This document shows, piece by piece, positions 1 through 7,465 of a DNA stretch of 11,549 nt; positions within the stretch are counted from its first letter, which is position 1, and the number at the start of each line of letters is the position of its first letter. Location: contig JAJYUJ010000056.1 in NCBI GenBank assembly GCA_021792615.1, forward strand, positions 1 through 11,549, in the 5' to 3' direction. Below the pieces are notes generated by a model, which did no database searches, was not told where the DNA came from, and saw nothing but the letters and a program-made list of their open reading frames with translations. This DNA comes from a bacterium. GTDB taxonomy: Bacteria; JAMCPX01. The position numbers and the translations under genes were made by a program.

Positions 1-487
1 GATCTTTTGAGCTGCGGGCTTCTTTCGGAGTCAGCTTGGTTTTCAGCAGTCCTTGCAATTCGTCCATAAACTCACTGATGTCTTTGAAGTCGCGGTAGAC
101 CGATGCAAACCGTACATAGGCGACCTTATCAAGCTCTTTAAGCTCAGCCATGATTTCTTCACCGATATCACTTGCCGGTATTTCCTTTTCTGCGGCATCC
201 TCGTACTTTTTTGCTATACGGTCCACGACCTTTTCGATGGTGTCCATGCTGATCGGCCGTTTTTCGCATGCCTTCAGGAGCCCCTGTTTGATCTTTTGAC
301 GGTCGAACAGTTCCCGCCTGTTGTCCTTCTTGATGACCATGGGAATAATGTTTTCCACACGTTCATAGGTCGTAAAACGTGTAGCGCATTTTGGGCATTC
401 CCTGCGCCTTCGTATGGCAAGTCCGTCTTTTGACATGCGCGAGTCTATGACGGATGTATCAATGTATCCGCATTCAGGACATTTCAT
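1..487 (-). CDS. nrdR: NrdR, transcriptional repressor of ribonucleotide reductase genes (3' end cut by window)
   Basis: NrdR is a zinc-ribbon/ATP-cone repressor that senses ATP and dATP and binds NrdR boxes upstream of ribonucleotide reductase genes. The 162 codons visible here begin [19 protein letters not shown]. They show the N-terminal zinc ribbon (C3-x2-C6 and C31-x2-C34), the basic RRRREC stretch at 26-31, and the ATP-cone from about residue 49 ([16 protein letters not shown]) to about 140 ([13 protein letters not shown]). No stop is reached before base 1. Family members are usually about 150-160 residues, so only a short C-terminal tail should be missing. The ATG lies 4 nt after the glyA stop and I see no clear Shine-Dalgarno, so translation is probably coupled to glyA. 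The identification is secure. Confidence 0.95.
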   Translation of the reverse strand, partial: MKCPECGYIDTSVIDSRMSKDGLAIRRRRECPKCATRFTTYERVENIIPMVIKKDNRRELFDRQKIKQGLLKACEKRPISMDTIEKVVDRIAKKYEDAAEKEIPASDIGEEIMAELKELDKVAYVRFASVYRDFKDISEFMDELQGLLKTKLTPKEARSSKD

Positions 488-491
488 ATTT

Positions 492-1736
492 TTAAATCAT
501 CGTGCTGTATATCGGAAAATTGCTGCACAGTTTGATAACCTTCTGTCTTATCTCTGCGAGGGTTGTTTCGTTGTTCATGTTTTTCAGCGCATCGTCGATA
601 TACCCGGCTATCAGAGCCATCTCCTGCTCCTTCATGCCCCTGGTTGTCACTGCCGGTGTACCTATCCGCAGTCCGCTGGTCACTGCAGGGGGCTTTTCGT
701 CGAACGGGATTGCATTTTTGTTGACGGTTATGCCGGCTTTCTCGAGGGTTTTTTCCGCATCCTTGCCGGTCAGGCCCTTAGAGGAAACGTCAACAAGGAA
801 AAGATGGGTATCGGTACCTCCCGATACAATATCGAATCCCCGCTGCTTCATTTCATCGCACAGCCTTGCGGCATTTGCGATGATTTGCTTCTGGTACTGC
901 TTGAAGCCGTCCGACAGCGCTTCTTTGAAAGCTACAGCTTTGGCAGATATAACGTGCATCAGCGGGCCTCCCTGCATGCCCGGAAACACCTGCGATTTGA
1001 TCTGTTTCTCGTACTGTCCCTTGCTCATGACCACACCGCCTCTGGGTCCCCGCAGCGTCTTGTGTGTGGTGGTCGTGACAAAATCAGACCATGGAACAGG
1101 ACTTGGATGCAGACCCGCCGCGATCAGACCTGCAATATGCGCCATATCGACCATAAGGTATGCCCCGCAGGACTTTGCAATCTCTGAAAACCGTTTAAAA
1201 TCGATGGTTCTCGGATATGCCGAGGCACCTGCGATGATCATCTTCGGTTTATGTTCCCGTGCGAGCTTTTCAAGTTCTTCATAATCGATGGTTTTTGTAT
1301 CCTTGCGTACGCCATAGGGTATTACTTTGTAGAATTTACCGGAAAAGTTAACCGGGCTCCCATGGGTAAGATGACCGCCGTGGGCGAGGTTCATACCCAT
1401 AATGGTATCTCCATAATTCAGGAAAGCGAAGTAAACCGCCATGTTTGCCTGAGCTCCGGAATGCGGCTGAACATTCACATAATCCGCGCCAAATAATGCT
1501 TTTGCCCTGTCCATTGCAAGCTGTTCCACGGTATCCATGTTTTCACAGCCGCCATAGTATCTCTTGCCAGGATATCCTTCCGCATACTTGTTCGTCATCA
1601 CACTGCCCATTGCTTCGAGTACAGCCATACTGACGATGTTCTCCGAAGCGATCAATTCGAGCGTGTTCTGCTGCCTCTTTACTTCGGCAACGATTGCATG
1701 ATAAACCTCGCTGTCCGTTTGTTTTAAATTATTCAT
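492..1736 (-). CDS. glyA: GlyA, serine hydroxymethyltransferase (414 aa, from internal start)
   Basis: PLP enzyme that converts serine and tetrahydrofolate to glycine and 5,10-methylene-THF, the main cytosolic source of one-carbon units. Starting at the ATG at 1736 the product is 414 aa, close to the usual length of about 415-420. Visible motifs are LELIASEN (27-33), [16 protein letters not shown] (50-65), QPHSGAQAN (90-98), [13 protein letters not shown] (196-208), the PLP lysine K226 in [14 protein letters not shown], and the C-terminal [18 protein letters not shown]. The start is supported by AAGGAG at 1746-1751, 9 nt upstream. The same frame continues upstream into rpiB without a stop, so this is either the only GlyA product or one of two. 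The stop is TAA at 492-494, and nrdR follows after 4 nt. Confidence 0.93.
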   Translation of the reverse strand: MNNLKQTDSEVYHAIVAEVKRQQNTLELIASENIVSMAVLEAMGSVMTNKYAEGYPGKRYYGGCENMDTVEQLAMDRAKALFGADYVNVQPHSGAQANMAVYFAFLNYGDTIMGMNLAHGGHLTHGSPVNFSGKFYKVIPYGVRKDTKTIDYEELEKLAREHKPKMIIAGASAYPRTIDFKRFSEIAKSCGAYLMVDMAHIAGLIAAGLHPSPVPWSDFVTTTTHKTLRGPRGGVVMSKGQYEKQIKSQVFPGMQGGPLMHVISAKAVAFKEALSDGFKQYQKQIIANAARLCDEMKQRGFDIVSGGTDTHLFLVDVSSKGLTGKDAEKTLEKAGITVNKNAIPFDEKPPAVTSGLRIGTPAVTTRGMKEQEMALIAGYIDDALKNMNNETTLAEIRQKVIKLCSNFPIYSTMI

Positions 1737-2192
1737 GAAAACATTCTCCTTCCCGGTGTTTTCTAAGGCAAAGATTTTTTCTATCCTTTGCCCGTGTCTC
1801 CCGCCTTCGAACGATGTGTTCATCCATATATCTACATACCGCAGCGCAGCACCGGTATCCATGGTTCTGCCGCCGAGCGCGATGACATTGGCATTGTTGT
1901 GCCTGGCTGCCATCTCTGCGGTATACTCGCTGTAAACGAGCGCCGCAATAATACCCTTTTTTTTATTTGCCGAAATGGACATGCCTATGCCCGTACCGCA
2001 TACCAGTATCCCTTTTTCCGCCCCTTTGCTTGTTATGATATCGGCTACCTTTTCAGCATAGTCCGGATAATCCACGGACGTCTCGGAATACGTTCCGAGG
2101 TCGATTGTTTCGATTTTTTTATTCTGTAAAAATTGAATAATTTCTTTTTTTAAATTAAGTCCGGCATGATCGGAAGCAATAGCTATTCTCAT
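492..2192 (-). CDS. rpiB-glyA: RpiB-GlyA in-frame fusion: ribose-5-phosphate isomerase B joined to serine hydroxymethyltransferase
   Basis: One open frame of 566 codons holds two complete enzymes. Residues 1-152 are RpiB (ribose-5-P to ribulose-5-P, pentose phosphate pathway). They start [18 protein letters not shown] and carry the active-site [12 protein letters not shown] (C65) and H98 in ARHNNANV. Residues 153-566 are a full-length GlyA. RpiB normally stops near [10 protein letters not shown], but here the frame runs on through TGKENVF into the GlyA methionine without a stop or a recognisable linker. The start ATG at 2192 overlaps the fabF stop (ATGA) and is preceded by AAAGG. An upstream in-frame start at 2309 lies inside fabF and adds no RpiB-like sequence, so I rejected it. 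Either a true bifunctional protein is made, or the fusion is low-level readthrough beside internally initiated GlyA. A lost stop codon or a sequencing error is the alternative explanation. Confidence 0.8.
   Translation of the reverse strand: MRIAIASDHAGLNLKKEIIQFLQNKKIETIDLGTYSETSVDYPDYAEKVADIITSKGAEKGILVCGTGIGMSISANKKKGIIAALVYSEYTAEMAARHNNANVIALGGRTMDTGAALRYVDIWMNTSFEGGRHGQRIEKIFALENTGKENVFMNNLKQTDSEVYHAIVAEVKRQQNTLELIASENIVSMAVLEAMGSVMTNKYAEGYPGKRYYGGCENMDTVEQLAMDRAKALFGADYVNVQPHSGAQANMAVYFAFLNYGDTIMGMNLAHGGHLTHGSPVNFSGKFYKVIPYGVRKDTKTIDYEELEKLAREHKPKMIIAGASAYPRTIDFKRFSEIAKSCGAYLMVDMAHIAGLIAAGLHPSPVPWSDFVTTTTHKTLRGPRGGVVMSKGQYEKQIKSQVFPGMQGGPLMHVISAKAVAFKEALSDGFKQYQKQIIANAARLCDEMKQRGFDIVSGGTDTHLFLVDVSSKGLTGKDAEKTLEKAGITVNKNAIPFDEKPPAVTSGLRIGTPAVTTRGMKEQEMALIAGYIDDALKNMNNETTLAEIRQKVIKLCSNFPIYSTMI
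1737..1754 (-). promoter_or_regulatory. Internal ribosome binding site for glyA inside the rpiB frame
   Basis: Minus-strand GGGAAGGAGAATGTTTTC precedes the glyA ATG. AAGGAG (1746-1751) is a near-consensus Shine-Dalgarno with 9-nt spacing. It lies in the last RpiB codons, which read on into glyA, so this site decides whether GlyA can be made separately from the fusion. A second, out-of-frame ATG (1744-1742) opens only a three-codon frame that ends at TGA. Confidence 0.75.
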
Positions 2193-3433
2193 TGTGTTAC
2201 CTTTCTGAATAGAAGCACTGCATTCGTTCCCCCAAAACCGAAGGAATTGGACATCCCGGTCGTTATGCTCATCTGAACCGGAACATTCGGGACGTAGTCG
2301 AGGTCGCATTCGGGATCCGGGGTTTCATAGTTGATGGTTGGCGGCAGCACCCCGTGGTGCAGTGCGAGCACCGTAAAAATGGCCTCGATCGCGCCTGCCG
2401 CACCGAGCAGATGCCCGGTCGCTCCCTTGGTAGAACTTATCGCGAGTTTGCAGGCATGCTCCGCAAAGACGGTCTTTATCGCAAGTGTCTCCACCTGGTC
2501 GTTATATTTCGTCGAGGTGCCGTGAGCATTGATATAGTCTACTGCATCGGGTTTGATACCGGCATCCTCTAGGGCCCGTTTCATGCATTGAACCGCTCCC
2601 TTACCTTCCGGAGAAGGGGCTGTTATGTGATAGGCGTCTCCGTTGGCGCCATAACCGGCAACCTCCGCATATATTTTTGCTCCCCTGGCCATGGCATGTT
2701 CGTAGGATTCCAATATGAGTATGCCGGCGCCTTCTCCCATAACAAATCCGTCCCTGTTGAGATCAAACGGCCTTGATGCATGCCGCGGGTCGTCGTTGCG
2801 TGAAGAAAGTGCTTTCATATTGGCAAACCCTGCAACTGCGAGCGGGGTTATGGTCGATTCGGCTCCACCCGCTATGATGATATCCGCCAGCCCGTTTTGA
2901 ATATACCGGTATGCCTCACCGATTGAATGTGCTCCGGATGCGCACGCCGTCGTTATACAGAGGTTCGGCCCGGTTGCACCGAACTTTATTGCGACATAAC
3001 CCGATGCCATATTTCCTATAGTCATCGGGATAAAGAACGGCGATATTTTTCTGCCGCCTCCCTTGAGGAGCGCTGCATGGTAGAATTCTATGCTCTCAAG
3101 TCCTCCCATACCACTGCCGATGATAACGCCCATCCGTTCCTTATTGACAGGCTGGCCGGACAGGCCGCTGTCGTTGTAAGCCATGATAGCGGATGCCACT
3201 GCATACTGTATGAACAGTGACATCTTTTTTACGTCTCTTTTTTCTATAAAGGCTTCAGGAACAAAGCCTTTTACTTCGCCTGCTATCTGTACTTCATACT
3301 GGTCAGGGGCAAAACGGGTTATACGATCGATACCGGTTTCTCCCTTCAACAGGGCGGACCATGTTCCCGCCACATCGTTGGTGAGCGGATTGACCGTACC
3401 CAGCCCTGTTATGACGACCCTTTTTTTAGTCAT
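2189..3433 (-). CDS. fabF: FabF, 3-oxoacyl-[ACP] synthase II
   Basis: Elongating ketoacyl-ACP synthase that condenses malonyl-ACP with acyl-ACP by decarboxylative Claisen condensation in cytosolic type II fatty-acid synthesis. The 414-aa length is normal for KAS II. The Cys-His-His triad is complete: C164 ([10 protein letters not shown]), H304 ([12 protein letters not shown]) and H341 ([14 protein letters not shown]). The glycine-rich C terminus [12 protein letters not shown] is also present. The start ATG overlaps the end of acpP by 8 nt (ATGACTAA), with AGGGTG just upstream as ribosome binding site. Its own stop overlaps the rpiB start (ATGA), so translation is likely coupled on both sides. 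With no fabH nearby, initiation of chain synthesis must rely on a gene elsewhere. The call is secure. Confidence 0.97.
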   Translation of the reverse strand: MTKKRVVITGLGTVNPLTNDVAGTWSALLKGETGIDRITRFAPDQYEVQIAGEVKGFVPEAFIEKRDVKKMSLFIQYAVASAIMAYNDSGLSGQPVNKERMGVIIGSGMGGLESIEFYHAALLKGGGRKISPFFIPMTIGNMASGYVAIKFGATGPNLCITTACASGAHSIGEAYRYIQNGLADIIIAGGAESTITPLAVAGFANMKALSSRNDDPRHASRPFDLNRDGFVMGEGAGILILESYEHAMARGAKIYAEVAGYGANGDAYHITAPSPEGKGAVQCMKRALEDAGIKPDAVDYINAHGTSTKYNDQVETLAIKTVFAEHACKLAISSTKGATGHLLGAAGAIEAIFTVLALHHGVLPPTINYETPDPECDLDYVPNVPVQMSITTGMSNSFGFGGTNAVLLFRKVTQ

Positions 3434-3665
3434 TTACACCCTGGGATTTGAGATAGGATATGGCATCTCCCACGGTCTTTATCTTCTCCGCATCCTCATC
3501 CGGTATTGTTATACCGAAGTCCTCTTCCATCTGCATTATCATCTCGACGATGTCCAGTGAATCCGCACCGAGATCTTCTATAAACTTTGAAGCGGGTTGA
3601 ACCTGTTCGATATCGAGTTTGAGACGGTCCGCGATAAGCTCCCTAACTTTTTTTTCAAGCGACAT
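3426..3665 (-). CDS. acpP: Acyl carrier protein
   Basis: Small acidic carrier (79 aa) that holds growing acyl chains on a 4'-phosphopantetheine arm. The attachment serine is S36 in the invariant DSL motif ([19 protein letters not shown]). The rest matches the four-helix ACP fold in length and charge pattern, including the [11 protein letters not shown] helix at the end. It has the best ribosome binding site in the window, AAGGAGG at 3673-3679 with 7-nt spacing. It is also the only gene of the fatty-acid run preceded by a real gap (74 nt, AT-rich). Both fit the high ACP output usual in bacteria. I could not find a convincing -35/-10 pair in the gap. The 3' end overlaps fabF. Confidence 0.97.
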   Translation of the reverse strand: MSLEKKVRELIADRLKLDIEQVQPASKFIEDLGADSLDIVEMIMQMEEDFGITIPDEDAEKIKTVGDAISYLKSQGVND

Positions 3666-3672
3666 ACTGTAT

Positions 3673-3679
3673 CCTCCTT
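3673..3679 (-). promoter_or_regulatory. Strong Shine-Dalgarno for acpP
   Basis: Minus-strand AAGGAGG lies 7 nt before the acpP ATG. It is a full-consensus site in an AT-rich leader, stronger than those of the neighbouring genes and consistent with high ACP synthesis. Confidence 0.8.
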
Positions 3680-3739
3680 TTGTTTAATGAAAATATATTA
3701 TCAAATCTTTCTGCAATCTGCGACTTTTTTGTCCGGTCC

Positions 3740-4492
3740 TTAATACATGCCTCCGTTGACATCTATGACTGCCCCGTTTATATACCCGGCATCTTCAGAA
3801 AGTAAAAAGCATACGACACTTGCAACATCATACGTCGTGCCGTACCGTCCCACCGGTATCGTCTCGAGCATTCGCGATTTCATGTCTTCCGGTATACCAG
3901 AAACCATATCAGTTTCAATATAACCCGGAGCCACGACGTTTATCAGAATATTTTTCCTGCCCATCTCCCTGGCGACGGATTTTGAAAATCCTATGACCCC
4001 TGCTTTTGCAGCAGCGTAATTTGCCTGCCCTGCATTGCCGGTCATACCGACGACAGATGAAATTGAAACAATCCTTCCGTACTTTTGCTTCAACATGAGC
4101 TTCAGTGCAGACCGTGTACAGTAGAACACCCCGTTGAGGTCGGTATTGATAACGTCGAGCCACTGTTCATCATTCATGCGCAGGACCAGGCCGTCTTTTG
4201 TAATGCCCGCATTGTTAACGAGAAAATCGAGCCGTCCGAAATTATTCTCTATGAATTCGATGGCTGCCGTAACCTCGGAAGCGTCTGCAATATTGCATTT
4301 CAATGCAGAGAGTTTCTTGCCGTCGGCCCCGGCCATCCTGCACATGGCGTCGGCATCCTTCTGAGAAGTATTGTAGGCAATAATAACAGAGGCATTGCAG
4401 GAAAGAAGTTTTTCGGTTATAGACTTGCCTATACCTCTTGTTCCGCCTGTCACGAAGGCTATTTTACCTGAAAAGTCGTAACTCATAATCAC
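3740..4492 (-). CDS. fabG: FabG, 3-oxoacyl-[ACP] reductase
   Basis: NADPH-dependent short-chain dehydrogenase that reduces 3-oxoacyl-ACP to 3-hydroxyacyl-ACP. The 250-aa product has the Rossmann dinucleotide motif TGGTRGIG (15-22), NNAG (93-96), and the catalytic Ser-Tyr-Lys as S146 (SISSVVG), Y159 and K163 (ANYAAAKAG). It also has the FabG-typical NVVAPGYIETDM (185-196) and the C-terminal IDVNGGMY. The first ATG (4492) overlaps the fabD stop (ATGA). A second ATG two codons on (4486) is an equally good N terminus by homology, and neither has a strong Shine-Dalgarno. Position between fabD and acpP is canonical. Confidence 0.96.
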   Translation of the reverse strand: MIMSYDFSGKIAFVTGGTRGIGKSITEKLLSCNASVIIAYNTSQKDADAMCRMAGADGKKLSALKCNIADASEVTAAIEFIENNFGRLDFLVNNAGITKDGLVLRMNDEQWLDVINTDLNGVFYCTRSALKLMLKQKYGRIVSISSVVGMTGNAGQANYAAAKAGVIGFSKSVAREMGRKNILINVVAPGYIETDMVSGIPEDMKSRMLETIPVGRYGTTYDVASVVCFLLSEDAGYINGAVIDVNGGMY

Positions 4493-5424
4493 TGTATAAG
4501 TACGTGCAGTTGTTCGAGCGTTGCAGGGTCATTGACATTAAACAACCGGACGGAGCTGTTTATTCTTTTCACAAGCCCCGTTAAAACCTTGCCGGGTCCT
4601 ATCTCTACAAACGTGTCGACCCCGTTCTGAATGGCATAGATAATCGTATCAACCCATCGTACCGGACTCACGAGCTGTTTTAAAAGCATACCGGCAATGT
4701 CGTGCGGCGGGTGCACCGTTGCGTCGACATTGAATACAACGGGATAATCCATACTGTTCAATTTTATATCATTCAGGACTTTCTGCATTTCAACAACGGC
4801 AGGCTCCATGAGACTCGAATGAAAGGGTGCACTTACGTCCAGTTTTTTGACCAGTCGTGCCCCGTGTGAACGGAGCAGATCCATCGCATAGTCCACGGCA
4901 ATGGTATGCCCCGAGATTACTATTTGTTCCCTGCTGTTATAATTTGCCACCTCGACAATTGCACCGGTGTCAGCCTGAACGTGCGTTAAAATTTCTTTTA
5001 TTTTGGATTCGTCAATTCCTACAACGGCAGCCATGGTCCCCTGTCCTGGTTTTACCGCGGCTTGCATGGCTTCGCCTCTTTTTCTTACCGCATATACCGC
5101 GTCTTCGAACGACAGTGCCGATACAGCGGTAAGAGCACTGTATTCTCCGACACTATGTCCCATGCACATCTCCGGTTCTATGCGGAGTGTCGATTGCAGG
5201 AGCTTATAAAGCGCAACACTCATGGTCAGAATTGCGGGTTGGGCGTTATAGGTTAGCGTTAATTCCTCTTTTGGTCCTTCAAACATCAGCTTCTTTAATC
5301 CTGTGCCGAGTTTTCGATCCGCCCTGTCGTAATACTCCCTCACGATCTCATACCGGTCATAGAGCTCTTTCCCCATACCCACAAACTGGGAACCCTGTCC
5401 CGGGAATATAAAGGCTATCTTCAT
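4489..5424 (-). CDS. fabD: FabD, malonyl-CoA:ACP transacylase
   Basis: Moves malonyl from CoA to ACP to supply the two-carbon donor for fatty-acid elongation. It is 311 aa, the usual size. Motifs are FPGQGSQFVGMG (7-18), the nucleophile S91 in GHSVGEYSAL, R116 in VRKRGEAM (binds the malonyl carboxylate), GQGTMAAV (127-134) and the catalytic histidine H202 in SAPFHSSLM. It starts 6 nt after the plsX stop. GAGGTG, in the last plsX codons, is the likely ribosome binding site, with rather long 12-nt spacing. In the related arrangement fabH normally sits between plsX and fabD; here there is no room for it. Confidence 0.96.
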   Translation of the reverse strand: MKIAFIFPGQGSQFVGMGKELYDRYEIVREYYDRADRKLGTGLKKLMFEGPKEELTLTYNAQPAILTMSVALYKLLQSTLRIEPEMCMGHSVGEYSALTAVSALSFEDAVYAVRKRGEAMQAAVKPGQGTMAAVVGIDESKIKEILTHVQADTGAIVEVANYNSREQIVISGHTIAVDYAMDLLRSHGARLVKKLDVSAPFHSSLMEPAVVEMQKVLNDIKLNSMDYPVVFNVDATVHPPHDIAGMLLKQLVSPVRWVDTIIYAIQNGVDTFVEIGPGKVLTGLVKRINSSVRLFNVNDPATLEQLHVLIQ

Positions 5425-5430
5425 AACGAT

Positions 5431-6444
5431 CTATTTCACCTCTTCGTAAACCTTTTCGTTCGCGCTGTTTTCCAGGGTAAGGTTTTTGTTCACTTCTTCT
5501 ATTATCGCATCGTTCAACTTTGTGTCATAGAACCGTTTTGACAGCTTTATTGCATTCAGTATTGCCTTTTCGTTTGAGCGTCCGTGGGTTATGACCGCGA
5601 GTCCGTTGACGCCGATAAGAGGCGCCCCGCCGTACTCTGCGTAATCGATCCGCTTTTTCAGCCTGTTAAATGCCCCCCTTGAAAAAAGGTAACCGAGGAT
5701 GCTCAACGGCGACGCCTTAAAACTGTCCTTCAGTATCTTTGTCACCATTTCGGCAATACCCTCGCTTGCCTTGAGCACCGTATTGCCGACAAAACCGTCG
5801 GCCACGATTACATCGACATCACCCATATAGATGTCCTTGCCTTCGACATACCCTCTATAGTTTACGGAACTCTTCTTGAGGAGTTCATTGGTAAGAGAGG
5901 TAAGCTCATTGCCCTTCCCCTCTTCCTCGCCGTTACTGAGAAGCCCTACGGACGGTGTTGAAAGGTTAAAGAGTTTTTTTGCATACACACTGCCCATAAG
6001 TGCGAATTGAAGGAGGTAGTGCGGCTTACAATCGACGTTTGCCCCCATGTCGATAAAGACCGTATACCCGCGATAACTGGGAAGCACACCGACGATAGCG
6101 GGCCGGTAAACGCCCGGCAGTTTATGGAGAACAAACATGGAAAGTGCCATCATCGCTCCTGAATTGCCGGCACTCACTACCGCATCTGCCTTTCCGGCGC
6201 CGACCAGGTCTATCGCTACGCGCATGGAGGAGTTTTTCTTTTTCCGCAAGGCATTCGCAGGAGACTCGTCCATGGTAATAACTTCATCTGCCTGAACGAC
6301 CTCCACCCCGCTGCTTATACCGCTCAGTTTCTTTTTGTCGCCGACAAGGATGACGTCGATTCCCTGTTTTACCGCCTCATTTGCCGCTTTTATTTCTATT
6401 TCGGGACAGAGATCGCTGCCGAAAGCATCAAGCGCTACTCGCAT
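5431..6444 (-). CDS. plsX: PlsX, phosphate acyltransferase
   Basis: Membrane-associated soluble enzyme that makes acyl-phosphate from acyl-ACP. This is the first step of the PlsX/PlsY route to phosphatidic acid and links fatty-acid to phospholipid synthesis. The 337-aa product starts MRVALDAFGSD (family MxIALDAMGGD). It contains SAGNSGAMMA (91-100), FIDMGANVDCKP (130-141), GLLSNGEEEGKG (167-178) and DGFVGNTVLK (216-225), all hallmarks of the family. A small oddity is the N-terminal AFGSD in place of the usual AMGGD; the aspartate is kept. It starts 6 nt after rpmF. Confidence 0.96.
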   Translation of the reverse strand: MRVALDAFGSDLCPEIEIKAANEAVKQGIDVILVGDKKKLSGISSGVEVVQADEVITMDESPANALRKKKNSSMRVAIDLVGAGKADAVVSAGNSGAMMALSMFVLHKLPGVYRPAIVGVLPSYRGYTVFIDMGANVDCKPHYLLQFALMGSVYAKKLFNLSTPSVGLLSNGEEEGKGNELTSLTNELLKKSSVNYRGYVEGKDIYMGDVDVIVADGFVGNTVLKASEGIAEMVTKILKDSFKASPLSILGYLFSRGAFNRLKKRIDYAEYGGAPLIGVNGLAVITHGRSNEKAILNAIKLSKRFYDTKLNDAIIEEVNKNLTLENSANEKVYEEVK

Positions 6445-6450
6445 AGTTGA

Positions 6451-6633
6451 TTATATTTCCTTTACTTCAACGACCTCTTTACCTGCATAATAACCGCATG
6501 TCGGACACACATGGTGGGGTTTCATAAGCTGGTGACATCGCGGGCATGCTACCAGTGACGGTGCGCTCAGCTTGTGGCTTGACCTTCTTTTCCCTGTTCT
6601 CGATTTTGAATGTTTCCTCTTGGGCTGTGCCAT
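6451..6633 (-). CDS. rpmF: 50S ribosomal protein L32, zinc-binding form
   Basis: Small basic protein (60 aa) of the large ribosomal subunit. The lysine/arginine-rich N terminus MAQPKRKHSKSRTGKRRS is typical of L32. Four cysteines in two pairs (C30-x2-C33 and C43-x2-C46) form the zinc ribbon, so this is the zinc-dependent paralogue type rather than the cysteine-free type. AAGGAGT at 6638-6644 is a good ribosome binding site inside the 13-nt gap after yceD. Linkage of yceD, rpmF and plsX is widely conserved in bacteria and ties ribosome and membrane synthesis together. Confidence 0.97.
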   Translation of the reverse strand: MAQPKRKHSKSRTGKRRSSHKLSAPSLVACPRCHQLMKPHHVCPTCGYYAGKEVVEVKEI

Positions 6634-6646
6634 AGTTACTCCTTCG

Positions 6647-7177
6647 TTATATTTTTATCTTTCCCAACTGACTTTTAAAAGGACTTATTCCCTTATCCTT
6701 CGTGCATGTATGTTCCGGATTTTCGTTCAGATTGACGCCGCAGTACGTACACAGTCCTTTACACGCGGGATTACATAAAGGATACAGCGGTAAATTAAGC
6801 ATGATCTGCTCAAAAACAACGGCTTCCGGATCAAACTCATCATTGACATAAAATTCTGCGTCAAGTTCGGTTTTTGCAACTGCATGCCGTGCCGGCGCAG
6901 ATTCGTCATAAGGCTCAAGCTCTACGGAAAAAGTAGTGTCGACAATTTTATGAAAAGACCGCAGGCACTTTACGCACCTGAGCACAATATCGGCATGTGC
7001 GCTGCCTTCAATAAGAACAGACTTTGTGTACTGCATATGTATATCGACGGCAGACGTCAGATCCCCGGATAGAGATTCAACATCGGCATCCGAATCACCA
7101 ACCATGACCATAAACCATGCGTTGTCTTTTTTTATGCTTAATTTTTTTCCTTCTTTAGAAATTTCTCTTATATTCAT
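6647..7177 (-). CDS. yceD: YceD/DUF177 family protein
   Basis: DUF177 proteins are encoded just before rpmF in most bacteria and, in E. coli and plants, are implicated in 23S rRNA accumulation; the biochemical mechanism is not settled. The 176-aa product has the family layout: an N-terminal beta-rich part, a CxxC pair (C68, C71 in RCVKCLRSF), an acidic middle with the FDPEAVVFEQIMLNLPLYPLC block (115-135), and a C-terminal cysteine cluster CNPACKGLCTYCG (C135, C139, C143, C146). The cysteines suggest metal binding. The start at 7177 gives the expected MNIREISKEGKK beginning. The ribosome binding site is weak (AGCAGG, spacing about 11-12 nt). It is the first gene of the lipid operon. Confidence 0.93.
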   Translation of the reverse strand: MNIREISKEGKKLSIKKDNAWFMVMVGDSDADVESLSGDLTSAVDIHMQYTKSVLIEGSAHADIVLRCVKCLRSFHKIVDTTFSVELEPYDESAPARHAVAKTELDAEFYVNDEFDPEAVVFEQIMLNLPLYPLCNPACKGLCTYCGVNLNENPEHTCTKDKGISPFKSQLGKIKI

Positions 7178-7465
7178 ACAACAGTACGCCTGCTCTCACT
7201 TTTATTAACGGATGCCCGCCGGGCCCGGTTTCTCGGCCAGCGGCTGATATCCTCCCTGGGCGGATGCGCCTTGGGCGCAAGTCCTCTGGCTTACTTTGGA
7301 GGAACAGCATGGTTCTTCGATTTCTTACCCCTTCTGCAGGAGATCGAAACAATCCTTCTCTCAGGTAAGGTGTTCTCACTCTTATTGAATATCTCTTTGC
7401 GATTGTCAAGTATACTCCACGGACTCAGGCAGGCTGCAAGGCGCACTGCGAACGGCATGCTTCTC
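7178..7465 (-). other. 288-nt intergenic region with nested inverted repeats; candidate structured leader
   Basis: No credible gene lies here: the one minus-strand frame (7155-7409) starts at TTG, has no family features and overlaps yceD. The sequence contains a nested structure. GCTG (7243-7246) pairs with CAGC (7305-7308), and TCCTCC (7250-7255) with GGAGGA (7298-7303). Together they enclose the hairpin TGCGCC/GGCGCA (7265-7270 with 7274-7279). Upstream in the transcript, CTTACC (7324-7329) pairs with GGTAAG (7364-7369). A GC-rich block with the palindrome CCGGGCCCGG (7219-7228) lies nearest yceD. I see no U-rich terminator after the FHA gene. I could not match this to a known riboswitch or small RNA. 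Confidence 0.4.
7381..7409 (-). promoter_or_regulatory. Possible promoter for the yceD-rpmF-plsX-fab operon
   Basis: A perfect TTGACA (-35, 7404-7409) is followed after 17 nt by AATAAG (7381-7386), a four-of-six match to the -10 box that lacks the important final T. An alternative -10, TATACT at 7409-7414, overlaps the TTGACA but has only TTGCAG at 19-nt spacing. Transcription from the first would give a leader of about 190 nt before yceD. Placement is sensible; the exact boxes are uncertain. Confidence 0.35.

Noticed and set aside
414-1284. Plus-strand open frames opposite glyA and nrdR
   Set aside because: They are antisense to highly conserved GlyA and NrdR residues and their translations are low-complexity, Cys/Ser-rich shadows.
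2193-2309. Upstream in-frame extension of rpiB to an ATG at 2309
   Set aside because: The extra 39 residues are fabF sequence read out of frame; the ATG at 2192 has its own AAAGG and gives the standard RpiB N terminus.
3666-3739. Possible separate promoter for acpP in the 74-nt gap
   Set aside because: The gap is AT-rich, but no -35/-10 pair with acceptable spacing could be found (best TTGCAG or TTGATA lack a matching -10).
7260-7310. Plus-strand GGGCGCAAGTCCTCTGGC resembles the core of the GEMM cyclic-di-GMP riboswitch
   Set aside because: The required GGCAAACC arm and the 3' GGTAGCC-like partner are missing, and no plus-strand gene follows.
7335-7375. Plus-strand CTCTCAGGTAA resembles the 3' part of a glycine riboswitch
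   Set aside because: The ACCGAAGGRGCAA core is absent from that strand and downstream sequence is antisense to the FHA gene. The minus strand has only a loose AGAAGGGGTAAG likeness.
7155-7409. 84-codon minus-strand frame in the gap before yceD
   Set aside because: It starts at TTG without a ribosome binding site, overlaps yceD, is Arg/Gly/Pro-rich as expected from GC-rich hairpin DNA, and resembles no family I know.
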